Made by a program: the position numbers and the translations under genes
Shown: positions 22,018 to 32,551 of the stretch, in pieces
Position numbering within the stretch: the stretch's first letter is position 1
How the letters are laid out: the number at the start of each line of letters is the position of its first letter
Source: Linnemannia schmuckeri
Lineage: Eukaryota > Mortierellomycota > Mortierellomycetes > Mortierellales > Mortierellaceae
DNA length: 64,000 nt
Direction: 5' to 3'
Assembly (NCBI GenBank): GCA_029449235.1
Contig: JANATG010000007.1
Span: forward strand, 558,001-622,000
Notes under the pieces: generated by a model
What the model was told of the DNA's origin: nothing
What the model saw: the letters and a program-made list of their open reading frames with translations, nothing else
Database searches by the model: none

Positions 22018-24594
22018 TTACAGCTTGGGAGTGACAACGACACCGTTGATGCGACGTCCCTCCGCAAGGACATCCTTCAATACCTCGTCAAACCCAAGCA
22101 CTCCACCCTGACTGCCCTTCTCCATAATCGACATGCCATACTTGGCCCACTCATACAACGACTCATACACACGTCCATCATACCGCCCAATTGCAGAGTT
22201 CAACTGGTTATCCGACAAATCATACGCGTCCACAAGTCCAATAATTTCATACCTCAACCCATCAACCAACTCATCCCGGCGCTCGCGCAACCAGACCACC
22301 TGGCGTCTAGAAACATACCCATCCTCGGTGAAATCGCCCGCCTGCTCCAAGAGACGATGGATCGCGTGCAACTCTGCAAGCTGCTTAAGCACTGGCAAGT
22401 AGCCTTTGGCAGGATCCTGACCCTTCGAGAGAATAGTCTGCTCTTCCTTGGCAAGGGCCTCGAAAAAGTTGCGGACCAACATGCCCTCGCCGTGGGTCCT
22501 TGAGAGCTCGACCATGCGGACCTGAGACTTGGCCATTGCCTCCTCGCCGGCGCCGTCCTTGAGGATACGGGTGACGACTTCCTGGAGGACGCGGGCCTCA
22601 CGGTGCCAGAAGGCCGCAACAAGGGTCTCGCCGCTGACGGGCTGGCCAGGGACAATGGTGGCACGTTCTTGTTCGAGGACGTTGGCGTCCTGGAGGGCGG
22701 GTCTCAATCCAGCAGGAACTGCTGACAGATCTTTGGTCTTTAATGCTGCCAAGATGGTCTTGAGCAACCAACGCGACGTCTGAAGATGGAGAATCGTGTT
22801 CTCACCTAGTTGGTTCACATCGAAGTAAAAACGGACAGGAACTGGATTAATAACACCGTTGTAGCCAAGAATTTCATCCGCAATTGCAATGCAAGAGATA
22901 ACAAATGATTACCTTCGACGGTGACATCCTGGAGGGTAGTGGTCAAGATGTCAACAATACCACCGCACCACGAGTAACCATGTCCGCCACAGGCACGACG
23001 AGCATCCTCCATATGTGCGGTCGCAAGATCCGAGGTCAAGGCCTTGAGTCCCGAAGAAGTGGCGTGAACCTCCGCCATGAGTCCAACCTCGCCTTGGATG
23101 ACGTTCTTCAAGTTGCGGCGATGCATCTCAAACATAACACGACCTGTCATCAACATGGCATAGCTGAGCGCCAACGAGGTCGTCAAGCGGAATCTCTGCA
23201 TACCGTGGTCAATAATCTTGACCTCCTCACCCTTCTGCGAGGGAATACGGTCTCCTCCTTGGAGACGGACCATCGAGTACCGAATCGCGATCGTGAGAGC
23301 CTGACCGAGCGCAAAACCGGCATTACGAACAATGTTGGCACGAATGGCGACCATGGTCGAATAGTTCATCTTGGCGTTCTTGGCAGGCTCGTACTTGCCC
23401 TCACGGGTGACCTTGGAATTGCGCATCATCATCTGCGAGCGCGGGATACGGACATTGTGGACGCGGAGGAAACCATTGTCGATGGTGTTGAAGCCAATCT
23501 TGTTGCCCAGGTTACCCAACTCGATACCCGCCATGGGGGCATGGGTACCGGGGGCACGGATCTGGAGCAAAAAGGGGTGGACGCCATAGTCCTTGCCATG
23601 AAGGATCAGGCGGGCATAGATGGCACAGTGGGTGCTGGATTGAGCCAGGGCACCGGGCCACCACTTCATGGAGTTGATGGTGGGGGTATTGATTTCAAAC
23701 TCGTCCGTCTCGGGGATGAACGTGGCGGTTGTCTCCAATTTACGCAAGTTGCTTCCATGAGCCAGCTCAGTCTGGGCGTAGCTATTAAGAACGAGGGAAT
23801 GGTAACAGAACTCAGTACAGATATGGGGTATGATTTCGGCTCAAGAGAATATATATTTATCGAACCGTGGGATGCAACTTTCTTACCATCCAAAAATCTC
23901 GTAATTCTCCGCCCTAACGTACAAAAGCAACCAAACGGAAGGAACATGATTATTAGCCGATGAAAATCCTCGATCGCTTCCGAAACTGTGAACATTTTGT
24001 TTGACGAATGAATGAATGGATACGTTACTTGGGAAGCCAGATCTTTTGCTGCTCATCCGACAGCTGAGTCTTCAATGTAGGAATGAACAAAGCCTCATGC
24101 TACAAAACCATCAATCAATTGGTGGCAAAAAAAAAAGGAGGGAAGGGAGGAGAGATAAAGACACATCAGGGTTAGTAACTGATCAAGCGGCAACCAAACG
24201 ATCAATCACTTGAGAAACCATCAATACAATCAATCGGGCGAAACAACGAAAGATAATCGATTACCAAGAACTGGGGAGTAGAATCGCCAAGCATGCGCAT
24301 AGCAAGCATCATATCCTCCTCGCCCCATCCATTCCTCTTCTTCATCTCGACCAACTTCGCCGCCTTTTCAAGCGAGCGAACATACATCTTTTCGCGGCTC
24401 AGAAAGGGCTTATCGGCATTGGAAAAGACGGGGTCTTGTTCGAGGAGAGCACGGATCCGACGTTGGGGTTCCAGGGTCTCGCCGTGAAGGAATTGAGTGA
24501 GTGACTCGACGGGGAAGGAGACGAGAGACCGCTCGGAGGCGAGGGCGGGGACCGTCTTGGAGGGGTCGGAAAGTGGGGGGATGAATGGAGGCAT
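22018..24594 (-). CDS. Peroxisomal acyl-CoA oxidase, 694 aa
   Basis: Five exons: 24594-24265, 24099-24029, 23913-23887 (only 27 nt), 23781-22913 and 22805-22018. All are GT-AG and in frame. The enzyme oxidises acyl-CoA to trans-2-enoyl-CoA with FAD and O2, giving H2O2; this is the first step of peroxisomal beta-oxidation. Family motifs: EIFGCYAQTELAHGSN (flavin/substrate region, built across the 27-nt exon), RRACGGHGYSWCGGI, and EGENTILHLQTSRW, whose Glu (E432) matches the catalytic base of ACOX enzymes. The protein ends in PKL, compatible with a type 1 peroxisomal targeting signal. The length is standard for the family. AATAAA lies only about 9 nt past the stop (22004-22009). Confidence 0.93.
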
Positions 24595-25411
24595 TGTTTT
24601 TGGTTGATGCGGTTGGTTGGTGTCGTGGGATGAAGGGAATGAGAAGAGTAAGGAGAAAAGGAAAGGTGATGCAAGAGCAGTAGCAAATGGAAGAGAAGAA
24701 AGAGAAATGAGATGGATTGCTTCTAATGAGTGAAGGATGAGGAAAAGAAAGAAAGGAACAAAAAAAACGAGACGGGAGGACGTTAAGTAGAAAGAAGCAA
24801 AGAGAACACTCCACATAGTCCCCGACTGGGATTGGATGGGATTGGCTTGGGATTTGGGTCGGCGGTCCCTGTTATTCTCACTCTCTTTCCTTTTCTTTCT
24901 CTCTCTCTGTCTCTCTCCACACACCCTATCCTACCCCGGCTGTGATGGCCTGCAATGAAACTATAAAACCAAAAAATGCGATCGCATCGACCTGAAAAAG
25001 GACAAGTCGTGCGTGCACCCGGCCGCAAATTCATCCCACTGAACTGAATTTACTCGATCGGAGTCCGATACGCCCTCTCCCCCCACTCTCCCACCCTTAG
25101 CCGGTCGCACCGTTGACTGGGCCAGATCATCTCAAACCGACAGCCCTTACCATGGTAACCCATGGACCACATTTTTGCATCCACTCACTTCGGCTGAATA
25201 CTATCCAGCGTGTCTTCTGTTCACATACACATTCCACGCCATGACTGAATACTTGATTGGAAAAAACAAGTTTCTTTTGTTTATTACTTGCCAGTAGATG
25301 AGGGGTAATGGATTGGATTTGAAGATATCCGATGGTAAGTCCTGCACGTCCGTCCGTCGTTCCCCCCTTTCTCTCTCTTTATCTCTCTTACATATATCCT
25401 TGTATGATATA
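24595..25411. other. Upstream region of acyl-CoA oxidase, no gene recognised
   Basis: About 0.8 kb between the acyl-CoA oxidase start and the 3' end of the surface-protein pseudogene. It includes a purine-rich leader (24600-24780) and a pyrimidine-rich block (24885-24925). A CCGAC/CGGAC-rich segment near 25030-25140 has no assigned role. Confidence 0.5.
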
Positions 25412-27709
25412 CTACAGTCCCTTGTCGCAGTTGTCGATGGCATCAAGGATCGCCTTGAGAATGTCGAGCGGCAACTTGGCCTGCGAAGACAGGAACGAAG
25501 AGAAACCAGAGATGGTATCGACAATACCCTTGAGCGAACTGGCTGCAATTTGTCGACCTTACCCTCCAACGTATTCAGAACACTATAATTCATAGAGGAA
25601 AGGCTCAACTTGTGACTTGATCAACGGGAAAGTAGCCTTGAGAACGTATTCCAGAATAGTCAACAATCCATTGCGCCTTGACTGCTCCCATGCAGGTGGC
25701 AACATCCTGGCCAGTAGGTGCAATCGAGTTCAAAAAATTCAAGGCCGTGTCAATAAGTCCATCCACACCTGCAACAAGATCCGTAACCGCCATCAGTTGG
25801 GACAGAGCTGACGCTGCGGTGGAGGCAACGGTGCCAGCATCCTTGAGCGCGTCATTGAGGAGACCCTTGAAGCCATCAAGGGTATTGATCACGGGCGCTA
25901 TGAGCGGCTTGATCGGCTCGGGAATCATGGGGGTAAGACTGGCGACGGTGTCGAAAACCGTGTTGATGACACCTTTGAATATGTTAACAACGGTCTGGCA
26001 GAGTGATCAATCTGTAGTGGTCGTCACGGCTGGTGTAGTGGTCGTTGTCTCGGTTGGTGTCGTCAATTTCGCTCCATCAGTCGTGGCAGGAGTGGTTGTG
26101 GTCGTTTGTCCATCGGTCGTTGTTGGCTCGTCTGTTGTTTGTGTTGTACCAGTGGTCTCTGTAACTGTCCTTGTACCGTCAGTCGGCTCCGTGCCATCGG
26201 TGCCCGTGGTGGTAGGAGTTGTTTCGGTTGCGGGCGTGGTCAGGGTAGGTCCTACCATTTGTTCATCAGTAGTCTCAGGGAACTTGGTAGTGGTCGTACC
26301 ACGTTGGAGTCAGTGGTGGTGGTTGTGGTTATATTATCCGTAGGTCTAGTTGTGTCGTCGGTGGAGCTTCGGTAGTAGCGGTGCCGGGCTCAATGGAGGT
26401 GGTGGTGGCGGTAACGGGACTATCGGTTGGGACTAACGGAGTAGATCCCCAGTGCATTCACCTTTACTTCAGCCATTGGAGCAAATACCATAAATCGAAG
26501 GGGTAGCGCTGGGATGGCTACAGAGGAAGACGGCGGTCGACATAAAGTACAGCCAAAGAGTTCGTGGCCGCAGACGTTTTCGAACAAGGCACTGAGGCCG
26601 GCCCATGGATGGTCGTTCTTCTTGTTCTTGTCACCGCCGTTGTCGTGCTTGTGGCCATGCTTTCCTCCCTTGTGGTGGTGCTTATGGTGGACAACTTTAT
26701 TGTGGTGGGGCTTCTTGTGATGGTGGTGATGGTCCTTGTAGTGGCCATGCTTCTTGTGATGGTGATGGAGGTGTTTATGGTTGTCGTTGCGCTTTTGGAG
26801 AGGTGACTGGGCGGTGTCACTGGCAAGGAACTCGTCGTCGTTCTCGGCCGTGTCATCCTCGTCATAGTCTTCGTCAGCACCATCAGCGTCACCGGCAGCA
26901 CCAACAAGTTCGTCCGTTACGTTAATCTCCTGGGTATAATCCTCACTTTCAACGATATCATCAACCTTAGGATAGACAGCATCGGTATCGCCTTGTATGG
27001 CAATGGGGTAAAGATCGACGATAATGTCACCGGGAAGGGGGCCAGAGCCGCATTCTTGAGGAGTCTTGTGGCAGGGGAAGGGTAATCTGACGTATCGCTG
27101 AGAGGCGACATTGCGTTTCTTCTTGGAGCTCCCCTTGTTGGCTGCCTCGAAGTCCGGGGGACAGAATCGGCCAACAAGGGAACAGGTCTGGGCTCCGTGG
27201 GACAGATGATGGTGTCGATGATGATGCTGTTGCAGTGTGATGATTGATCGAGATTAAAATTTTTGGTGGCAAAATATCAACAAAAATTAAGCTTTTTCAT
27301 GGTTGAATTCTATTGTTTGCTGGTAGTTTGTTGGGGAATGTAGGCAGTGCGCATGCAGAAAAGATATCATAAACAAATATAAAAGCAAACAAACTTACGG
27401 AACTCTTGTTCAGGAACCGGATCAGGCTTAGGATGTGGCTTCTTATTGGGGCGTTTCTTATGATGCTCCTTGTTATAGTGGTGGTGGTGGTGGTGGTGGT
27501 GGTGGTGGTGGTGGTGGTGGTGGTGCTTATGATGGTGGTGATGCCCATGGTGTCCGTGGTGGTGGTTAGCAACCTCAAAATCGAGAGACTTTTCGGCGCG
27601 GTTGGCACTCATCGATTGTTGTTATTGTTGTTGGGCCTTGTTGGCCTCTGCCTGTTGAATAAGACCCATGCAGTGCGAGGATGGCAGTCTTGGGTACCGA
27701 TAGCTTCAT
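25412..27709 (-). pseudogene. Decayed secreted His-rich/Thr-rich surface-protein gene
   Basis: Read in order on the minus strand, one protein architecture is recognisable but switches frame repeatedly. It starts with a signal peptide (MKLSVPKTAILAL at 27709), then a poly-His segment. A Cys-bearing region follows (HGAQTCSLVGRFCPPDF), then a second His/Lys-rich block, a Thr-rich mucin-like stalk, and an amphipathic helical C-terminal domain ending DAIDNCDKGL. Disablements: a frameshift in the signal peptide (~27665); in-frame TAA (27622-27624); frame switches at ~26440, ~26350 and ~26300, each with stops nearby (26419-26421, 26329-26331, 26262-26264); TGA at the end of the Thr stalk (26007-26009); a frame switch at ~25675; and TAG at 25583-25585. 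No GT-AG introns explain the Thr-stalk shifts. The helical tail resembles hydrophobic-surface-binding proteins, but family assignment is uncertain. An intron near 27394 (GTAAGT) may be real. Confidence 0.6.
27478..27524 (-). repeat. (CAC)n run encoding poly-His in the pseudogene
   Basis: About 15 GTG units on the plus strand give a run of His codons in the His-rich block of the decayed surface-protein gene. Confidence 0.9.
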
Positions 27710-28581
27710 CCCTTTAGCTTATAGTCCGGCTCGGATGTGAAAGGAGGAAAAAAAATGACGGTGTAACTAACTGACGACTGACTCTTAATCTTTAGATGAT
27801 GTGAGTGAGATGTATGTACAAGAGTGAGATCAGCGAGAGTCGCCATGCAGGGTATTTGTGAAATGGGGAAGAGTAGAAGGAGAAAGAGGAGCTAAGCAGC
27901 TTGGAGGCATACAAAGAAAAAGTAGAGGAAAAAAAAAAAGAATTACAAAAACGAAATAGAAACACATAAACAAAAAATGAGAACAATGAGCGCGACAACA
28001 AAAAAAATGCTACTGAGAGAGAAGAGTAAGGGGTCTGAATGTTGAGGTGAATGAACAGATAGCTAGACAGCGGAACCTGAGGAGACAAGTGGTCAAGAAT
28101 CTGGAGGGTGAATGAGTTTGCTAGCTCAAGAGAGGGAGAAGAATATGTAAGTATGTGGCTCTCTGGTTGATTTGTTTACACTCCTTCGCTCCAGTGCTCG
28201 TAGCAGAGAAGAATTCAGAGTCTGCCTTTGAATAGAGGAGGAGGAGGAGGAGGAGGAGAGATAGGTGTAGAGAAGGGTAGGCAAAGGATCGACAAAGGAA
28301 AACCTTCATCCTTTTTCTTTTATTACCAAAAAGAAAAGAAAAATAGGAGAACGAGCGAAGAAGGTATAGGAAGGAGGAAAGTAGAAGTGAGGAGAGAAGG
28401 AGGAGAGAAGGAGGAGAGAAGGAGGAGAGGAAGTGGAAGCAATGTGAATGTATCAAATATGATGAATATGAGTAGATGTGCGATGCGATGCGATGTGAGA
28501 TTTGAGAAATGGACCTCCTACTATTTCCTGAGTCTGTGGATAAACACATAATCCTTTCTTTTCACTTTTCTACATTCCTCG

Positions 28582-28584
<3 letters not shown>

Positions 28585-28611
<27 letters not shown>
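28585..28611. repeat. Poly-T tract
   Basis: Uninterrupted T-run of about 27 nt in a non-coding stretch. Confidence 0.9.
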
Positions 28612-28612
<1 letters not shown>

Positions 28613-28805
28613 TCTCTCATCCTACCTCCTACGATTGTGAATAGAAAACACCATCATAGTCCAACACCACCACCAGCATCAGCTAGTTTAGAATCGCAAA
28701 GGAGAGTCACCGCGCACTGTTTGCACCCACTTATGCTATGCTAGTTAACGCGACAAGCCGACAATCACTCCCACATAGCCTGAAACTTCAAAAATGCAAG
28801 ATGAT

Positions 28806-28811
28806 TTTATT
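28806..28811 (-). terminator. Poly(A) signal of the aspartic protease gene
   Basis: AATAAA on the minus strand 42 nt beyond the stop codon of the protease gene. Confidence 0.5.
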
Positions 28812-28852
28812 ATGGGGGTTTTTTTTATACAGAAAATTAAGGTATGCTAATT

Positions 28853-30334
28853 CTACACGGTGAAGGCAATGGCAATGGAGAGGATGGCTATTGTCACTGC
28901 AGCCCAGGAGAATCCTACTTGTCTTTGGCCTGCATTGCCCAGGACAGTTCCGCCAGGCACTGGGTCCCCGGACAGACCCTCTGTTCCGAGTGCAGGATCC
29001 GTGACATTGACAGGTGCAAGTCCAATCCTGCTTGCACCAGGGGTAAAGTCGTACACAGCATAGACCTGTCGGAGGAATGGATCGCCAAGGATGAACATGT
29101 TGTAGTTGCGGAGGGGCATGATGAGGGAGACGCAGGTAGTGGCCTTGAGGTCATTCGTGCCGACATAGTCTGAGTAGGGGACCGAGTACCTGACGCCATT
29201 GAACGAGACACCAAAGGTGGTGTTGCCCTTGCAGGGGAGAGTGTAAGCCCGGTTGGTCTCTGAATAGTTGGCGCCAGGGATTGTGGCATGGAAGGCTGTG
29301 GCAAAGGAGGCAGGGACAGCAATGAAGGAGGTGCCGGTATCAAACAGCCAAGGAGATGGGGTGTAACCTTCAACCTCAGCATCTCCCACGTAAGCCTTGT
29401 CGCCGGTGAGGTACCACATTCCCTTGCTGGTGCCAAACCCGCTGGCGATCGGAACTTGATTCAAGGAACCGATGAACTTTGTATTGTCAATGCCTCCGAA
29501 CAAGAACGATCCTCCTTGCTTTGAGACCAGTGATGGTGTAAGGTAGACAGAGAAGACGTTCATATCGAGCAGCTTGTCCTTGTAGATGGTCTGGAGAGGT
29601 GGGATCGCGTTGAGGACAGGAGAGGTAGGCATGAGACCAACCAAACCGGCAATGCCTGGACCATACGCGGACAGATCGAGGGCGTTCTGGGTAACGTCCA
29701 GGATCTGTTGGTCCTGAATCACAAGGCCACCGATAGCGACGCGATCGGCCACAATGGGACCAGCACCCCATGTGCCGTCACCGTAGGTGATGTTGTAGGA
29801 GAAGGGGGTCTTTGAGCAAGAGTTGCAGGTGTAGTGGGGCATGTCGGCACAGTGCGAACCCTCACATCTGTCGGAGGTGATAACAATCATGTCGGAGCCA
29901 GTGTCAAAGACGACCTCAAAGGACTGGGGAGGGTTGCCGAGGACGATGGTTCCAGTGTAGCCAAGGTTTTTGGCATTTGAGACGATGGTGTTGCCCAGGT
30001 ATTTAGCCTGGAAGTTCCCAAGACTGCCGCCTGGCCGGACGGGGGCTGAGGCACCAGTGCCTTTGGTGACGGGGACTTCAAAGACGGCAGCATGTGCCGT
30101 TGAGGAGGCGGGTGAGAAGGAAGAAATAAGGAGGGTGTTGAGGATAACAAGGAGGGAGAGGAGAAGTGGACTATAGCGAGATGGGCGCTGACGAGATCGA
30201 TATGACGATGTTGTTGTTGTTGCTGTTGTTATCAGGGGTGTGCGTGGCAGCATGGTGTCGTTGTTGAGATACGATCTTGTGGTGGTACTACTAGAGTCGC
30301 TCCTGTTGCGGTTGGACCACATTAACGAGGTCAT
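28853..30334 (-). CDS. Secreted pepsin-type aspartic protease, probably GPI-anchored (yapsin-like), 493 aa
   Basis: Single exon. Both catalytic motifs of family A1 are present: DTGSD (D144) and DTGTS (D332), with the flap Tyr in ITYGDGTWGAG. Cysteine pairs sit in CEGSHC and CNSC. A hydrophobic segment (PLLLSLLVILNTLLISSF, ~residues 56-73) is the signal or anchor. It is unusually far from the first ATG; a later ATG at 30253 (MLPRTP, 466 aa) would place it near a normal signal-peptide position. The C-terminus is hydrophobic (VTIAILSIAIAFTV) after a Gly-rich region, as in GPI-anchored yapsins. Family role: processing of cell-wall and secreted proteins at the cell surface. The frame extends upstream of 30334 without an ATG, so the true start is either 30334, 30322 or 30253. 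Confidence 0.88.
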   Translation of the reverse strand: MTSLMWSNRNRSDSSSTTTRSYLNNDTMLPRTPLITTATTTTSSYRSRQRPSRYSPLLLSLLVILNTLLISSFSPASSTAHAAVFEVPVTKGTGASAPVRPGGSLGNFQAKYLGNTIVSNAKNLGYTGTIVLGNPPQSFEVVFDTGSDMIVITSDRCEGSHCADMPHYTCNSCSKTPFSYNITYGDGTWGAGPIVADRVAIGGLVIQDQQILDVTQNALDLSAYGPGIAGLVGLMPTSPVLNAIPPLQTIYKDKLLDMNVFSVYLTPSLVSKQGGSFLFGGIDNTKFIGSLNQVPIASGFGTSKGMWYLTGDKAYVGDAEVEGYTPSPWLFDTGTSFIAVPASFATAFHATIPGANYSETNRAYTLPCKGNTTFGVSFNGVRYSVPYSDYVGTNDLKATTCVSLIMPLRNYNMFILGDPFLRQVYAVYDFTPGASRIGLAPVNVTDPALGTEGLSGDPVPGGTVLGNAGQRQVGFSWAAVTIAILSIAIAFTV

Positions 30335-30740
30335 TCTGGTTGTAGGTGGTGACAAAGGGGACAAGAAAAAATATTGTCCACGGGTCAAAGAGAAGGAAAG
30401 GAGAAAAAGGGGGAGAGAGTTGACAAGCAGGAGGAGTTTTTTTAAAAGTGTTATTGTTGGTGAATGTCAATGGGGGGAGTAGGGTTGTATGTGTATGTGA
30501 GAGTATGATGAATGCAGAAAAGGGTAAATTCAAGAAGGAGAAAGAGAAAGAGGAGGGGCTGCCAGAAAAGTAAAGTAAAAGGAAGGTGTACTAGAAAAGG
30601 CAGTTATTAATATCTAGCACCAGTTGAGCGTAGCAATAGTAATAGGAATTTGCGTTTGCTTTTTGAGAGCGTCTGTTTTGATCCGCTAAAATATGGTGAG
30701 AGAGAGAAATAGGTGTGAAGAGCGTAGAGAGAGAGAGTGC

Positions 30741-30767
30741 GTGTATATATATATATATGTGTGTGTA

Positions 30768-30803
<36 letters not shown>
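30741..30803. repeat. Compound (TA)n(TG)n(GA)n microsatellite
   Basis: Direct reading shows TA, then TG, then GA dinucleotide runs in succession. Confidence 0.9.
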
Positions 30804-30806
<3 letters not shown>

Positions 30807-31104
30807 TGAGAGAGTTGAATGAGGGAGACTGCTGAGCAAAATAACGGATGAACTTCGAATTGAATGGAGGGTGGAGAGGAGAAAGAAGAAGGAAGGAGGA
30901 AAGTGAGGGTGACAAAATACCAACAATAAGAAGACAAAGGTGGAAGGAGACAAAAGAACAGAAAGTAAGTGAAGATACAAGGGTGTGTGTGTGTGTGGAT
31001 ACACAAGTATAAGCAAAAGGTTGAATGGTGGCGACTGTGGTGATGGATGGAGAAGGGAAGAAGAGGTAGAAAGAAAGAGGTTGAGAGCAAGCGAAGCGAG
31101 GCTG

Positions 31105-31106
<2 letters not shown>

Positions 31107-31140
<34 letters not shown>
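31107..31140. repeat. Poly-A tract, 34 nt
   Basis: Uninterrupted A-run in a non-coding stretch. No adjacent retroelement sequence or target duplication was recognised. Confidence 0.9.
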
Positions 31141-31143
<3 letters not shown>

Positions 31144-32551
31144 TATGATTCAGGAACAATGTTGATCAGCAACAGTGACGAGAGACAGGGGCAGACAGAG
31201 ACAGGAAAAAAGAGAAGATACGAACAAACAAACAGACTGATTGCTGGGAGAGAGTTAAATAAAAATCTGAAAATAACAACAGCCACAATCCAAAAGGGAA
31301 AAACGAACGGCCGGCTGGACAGGCTGAATGAACGAACAAGGATGAAATGGACGAATAATAGTGCCTGTACTTGTACAGGGCACGTATTGCCAAATACGCA
31401 CGCGTGGCTCCTCTTCTTCACGTCTTCTTCTTCTTCTTCGCAGTAATCGTTTGTGCGTTCCACCCCCTTTCACCCTTCCCTTCCCCTTCTTAATTTCCAT
31501 GGGCAAAACGTCATGACTAGTGTGTCCAGCTCCTGTCTTGCTTCTAAGGGGAAAGGCGGCACGGAGAATACATATGAATGAATGGCTGGCTCCTGCATCA
31601 TGTAACCTTGTTCCTATCATCAATTGAAAGCCAATTGATATCCAGTGAGCGAGTGAGTGGACCCCTATGGATGTTTATGTTCTGTTTTCTTTCGGAGATT
31701 ATTACATACGGCTGGCTTTTCTTTCAGGGTGTGTCTCGACTCACCCATTCATCCACACTTTTTTAGCAATGTCTGGGTAAACCTATCTACCCATCTAATC
31801 AACTTGAGCATGGAGCACCCTCTTGAATAACATCATCGTCATTCCACTTCTGGACTATGAACAAGAGCAATAGCACGCGTGTTGTCTCCACGAACTATGG
31901 TAGCCACAAACACCGCGATTTCACCATTTTGCCGAAAAAACAATAGTCATTCCTAGGCCCCACAACTCCCAATTCAGTGTCGTACTTTCACGAAACGAAC
32001 ACATAATTTCTCGCGCTGGTTGTTACACAGCGGTGAACCTTTTTTCGTACGAGAAAAAACAAAATGGGACAATGGGAAGGAAGAGGAGGTCATTCGGGCG
32101 TGGTTACTTTTGGACTCTCCTTGTATTTTTTTTTTGTTTTCCTCATATTCTCTCTTCCTGTCTCTCGCTCTGATCCTCATAGAACTCAAGTTCGGGCGTC
32201 ATGTTACACATTCTCATTATCCTGTGGGGAAAAGAACTGGGAAATTACATGCAACCCGTGCACTCACAAAATGATGAGGGATGACCACATCCGAAATAGA
32301 GCGTGCGAACAAAGCTCACAACCAAAACAAGGAAAACGGACTGCGAGGGCCAGCGAAACCTTTTGTTTTCTCTCAATTGTCTCTTCTCTTCCCCCTCTCG
32401 CTCTTTCCTTCTCTCCATCTCTACACTTCATCATTTTCTTTCCATAATCCATTTCCGTTCCTCAAAGCACACCCGTATCCACTACTATACTTCTATCCGC
32501 GCTACACCGCAGCATTAGTTACCAGTGAATCTGCAGGACACACAAAAAAAA

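Larger units (their letters stand above)
27710..28852. other. Intergenic, repeat-rich, no gene recognised
   Basis: Contains A-runs (27929-27940), GGA/GGAGAA repeats (28228-28256, 28391-28430) and a 27-nt T-run at 28585-28611. The two long ORFs here are translations of purine-rich repeats. The far end holds the aspartic protease poly(A) signal (28806-28811). Confidence 0.5.
30335..32551. other. Long divergent intergenic region, repeat-rich
   Basis: About 2.2 kb between the protease (-) and the 498-aa gene (+). It holds compound dinucleotide repeats (30741-30803) and a 34-nt A-run (31107-31140). Large purine-rich blocks create long but meaningless minus-strand ORFs. Pyrimidine-rich sequence at 32370-32470 is a plausible leader or promoter of the + gene. 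Confidence 0.5.

Noticed and set aside
22905..23963. 352-codon plus-strand ORF
   Set aside because: It lies antisense to the acyl-CoA oxidase exons, whose conserved motifs identify the real strand.
4902..27291. Shared motif TTGGTGGCAAAAT at 4903 and 27263 (plus weaker copies at 4608 and 24120)
   Set aside because: The match is only about 13-16 nt with A-rich flanks and no terminal inverted repeats or target duplications, so it is not enough for a mobile element call.
30591..31463. 290-codon minus-strand ORF
   Set aside because: It spans dinucleotide microsatellites and a 34-nt homopolymer, and the protein is low-complexity Ser/Leu/Phe throughout.
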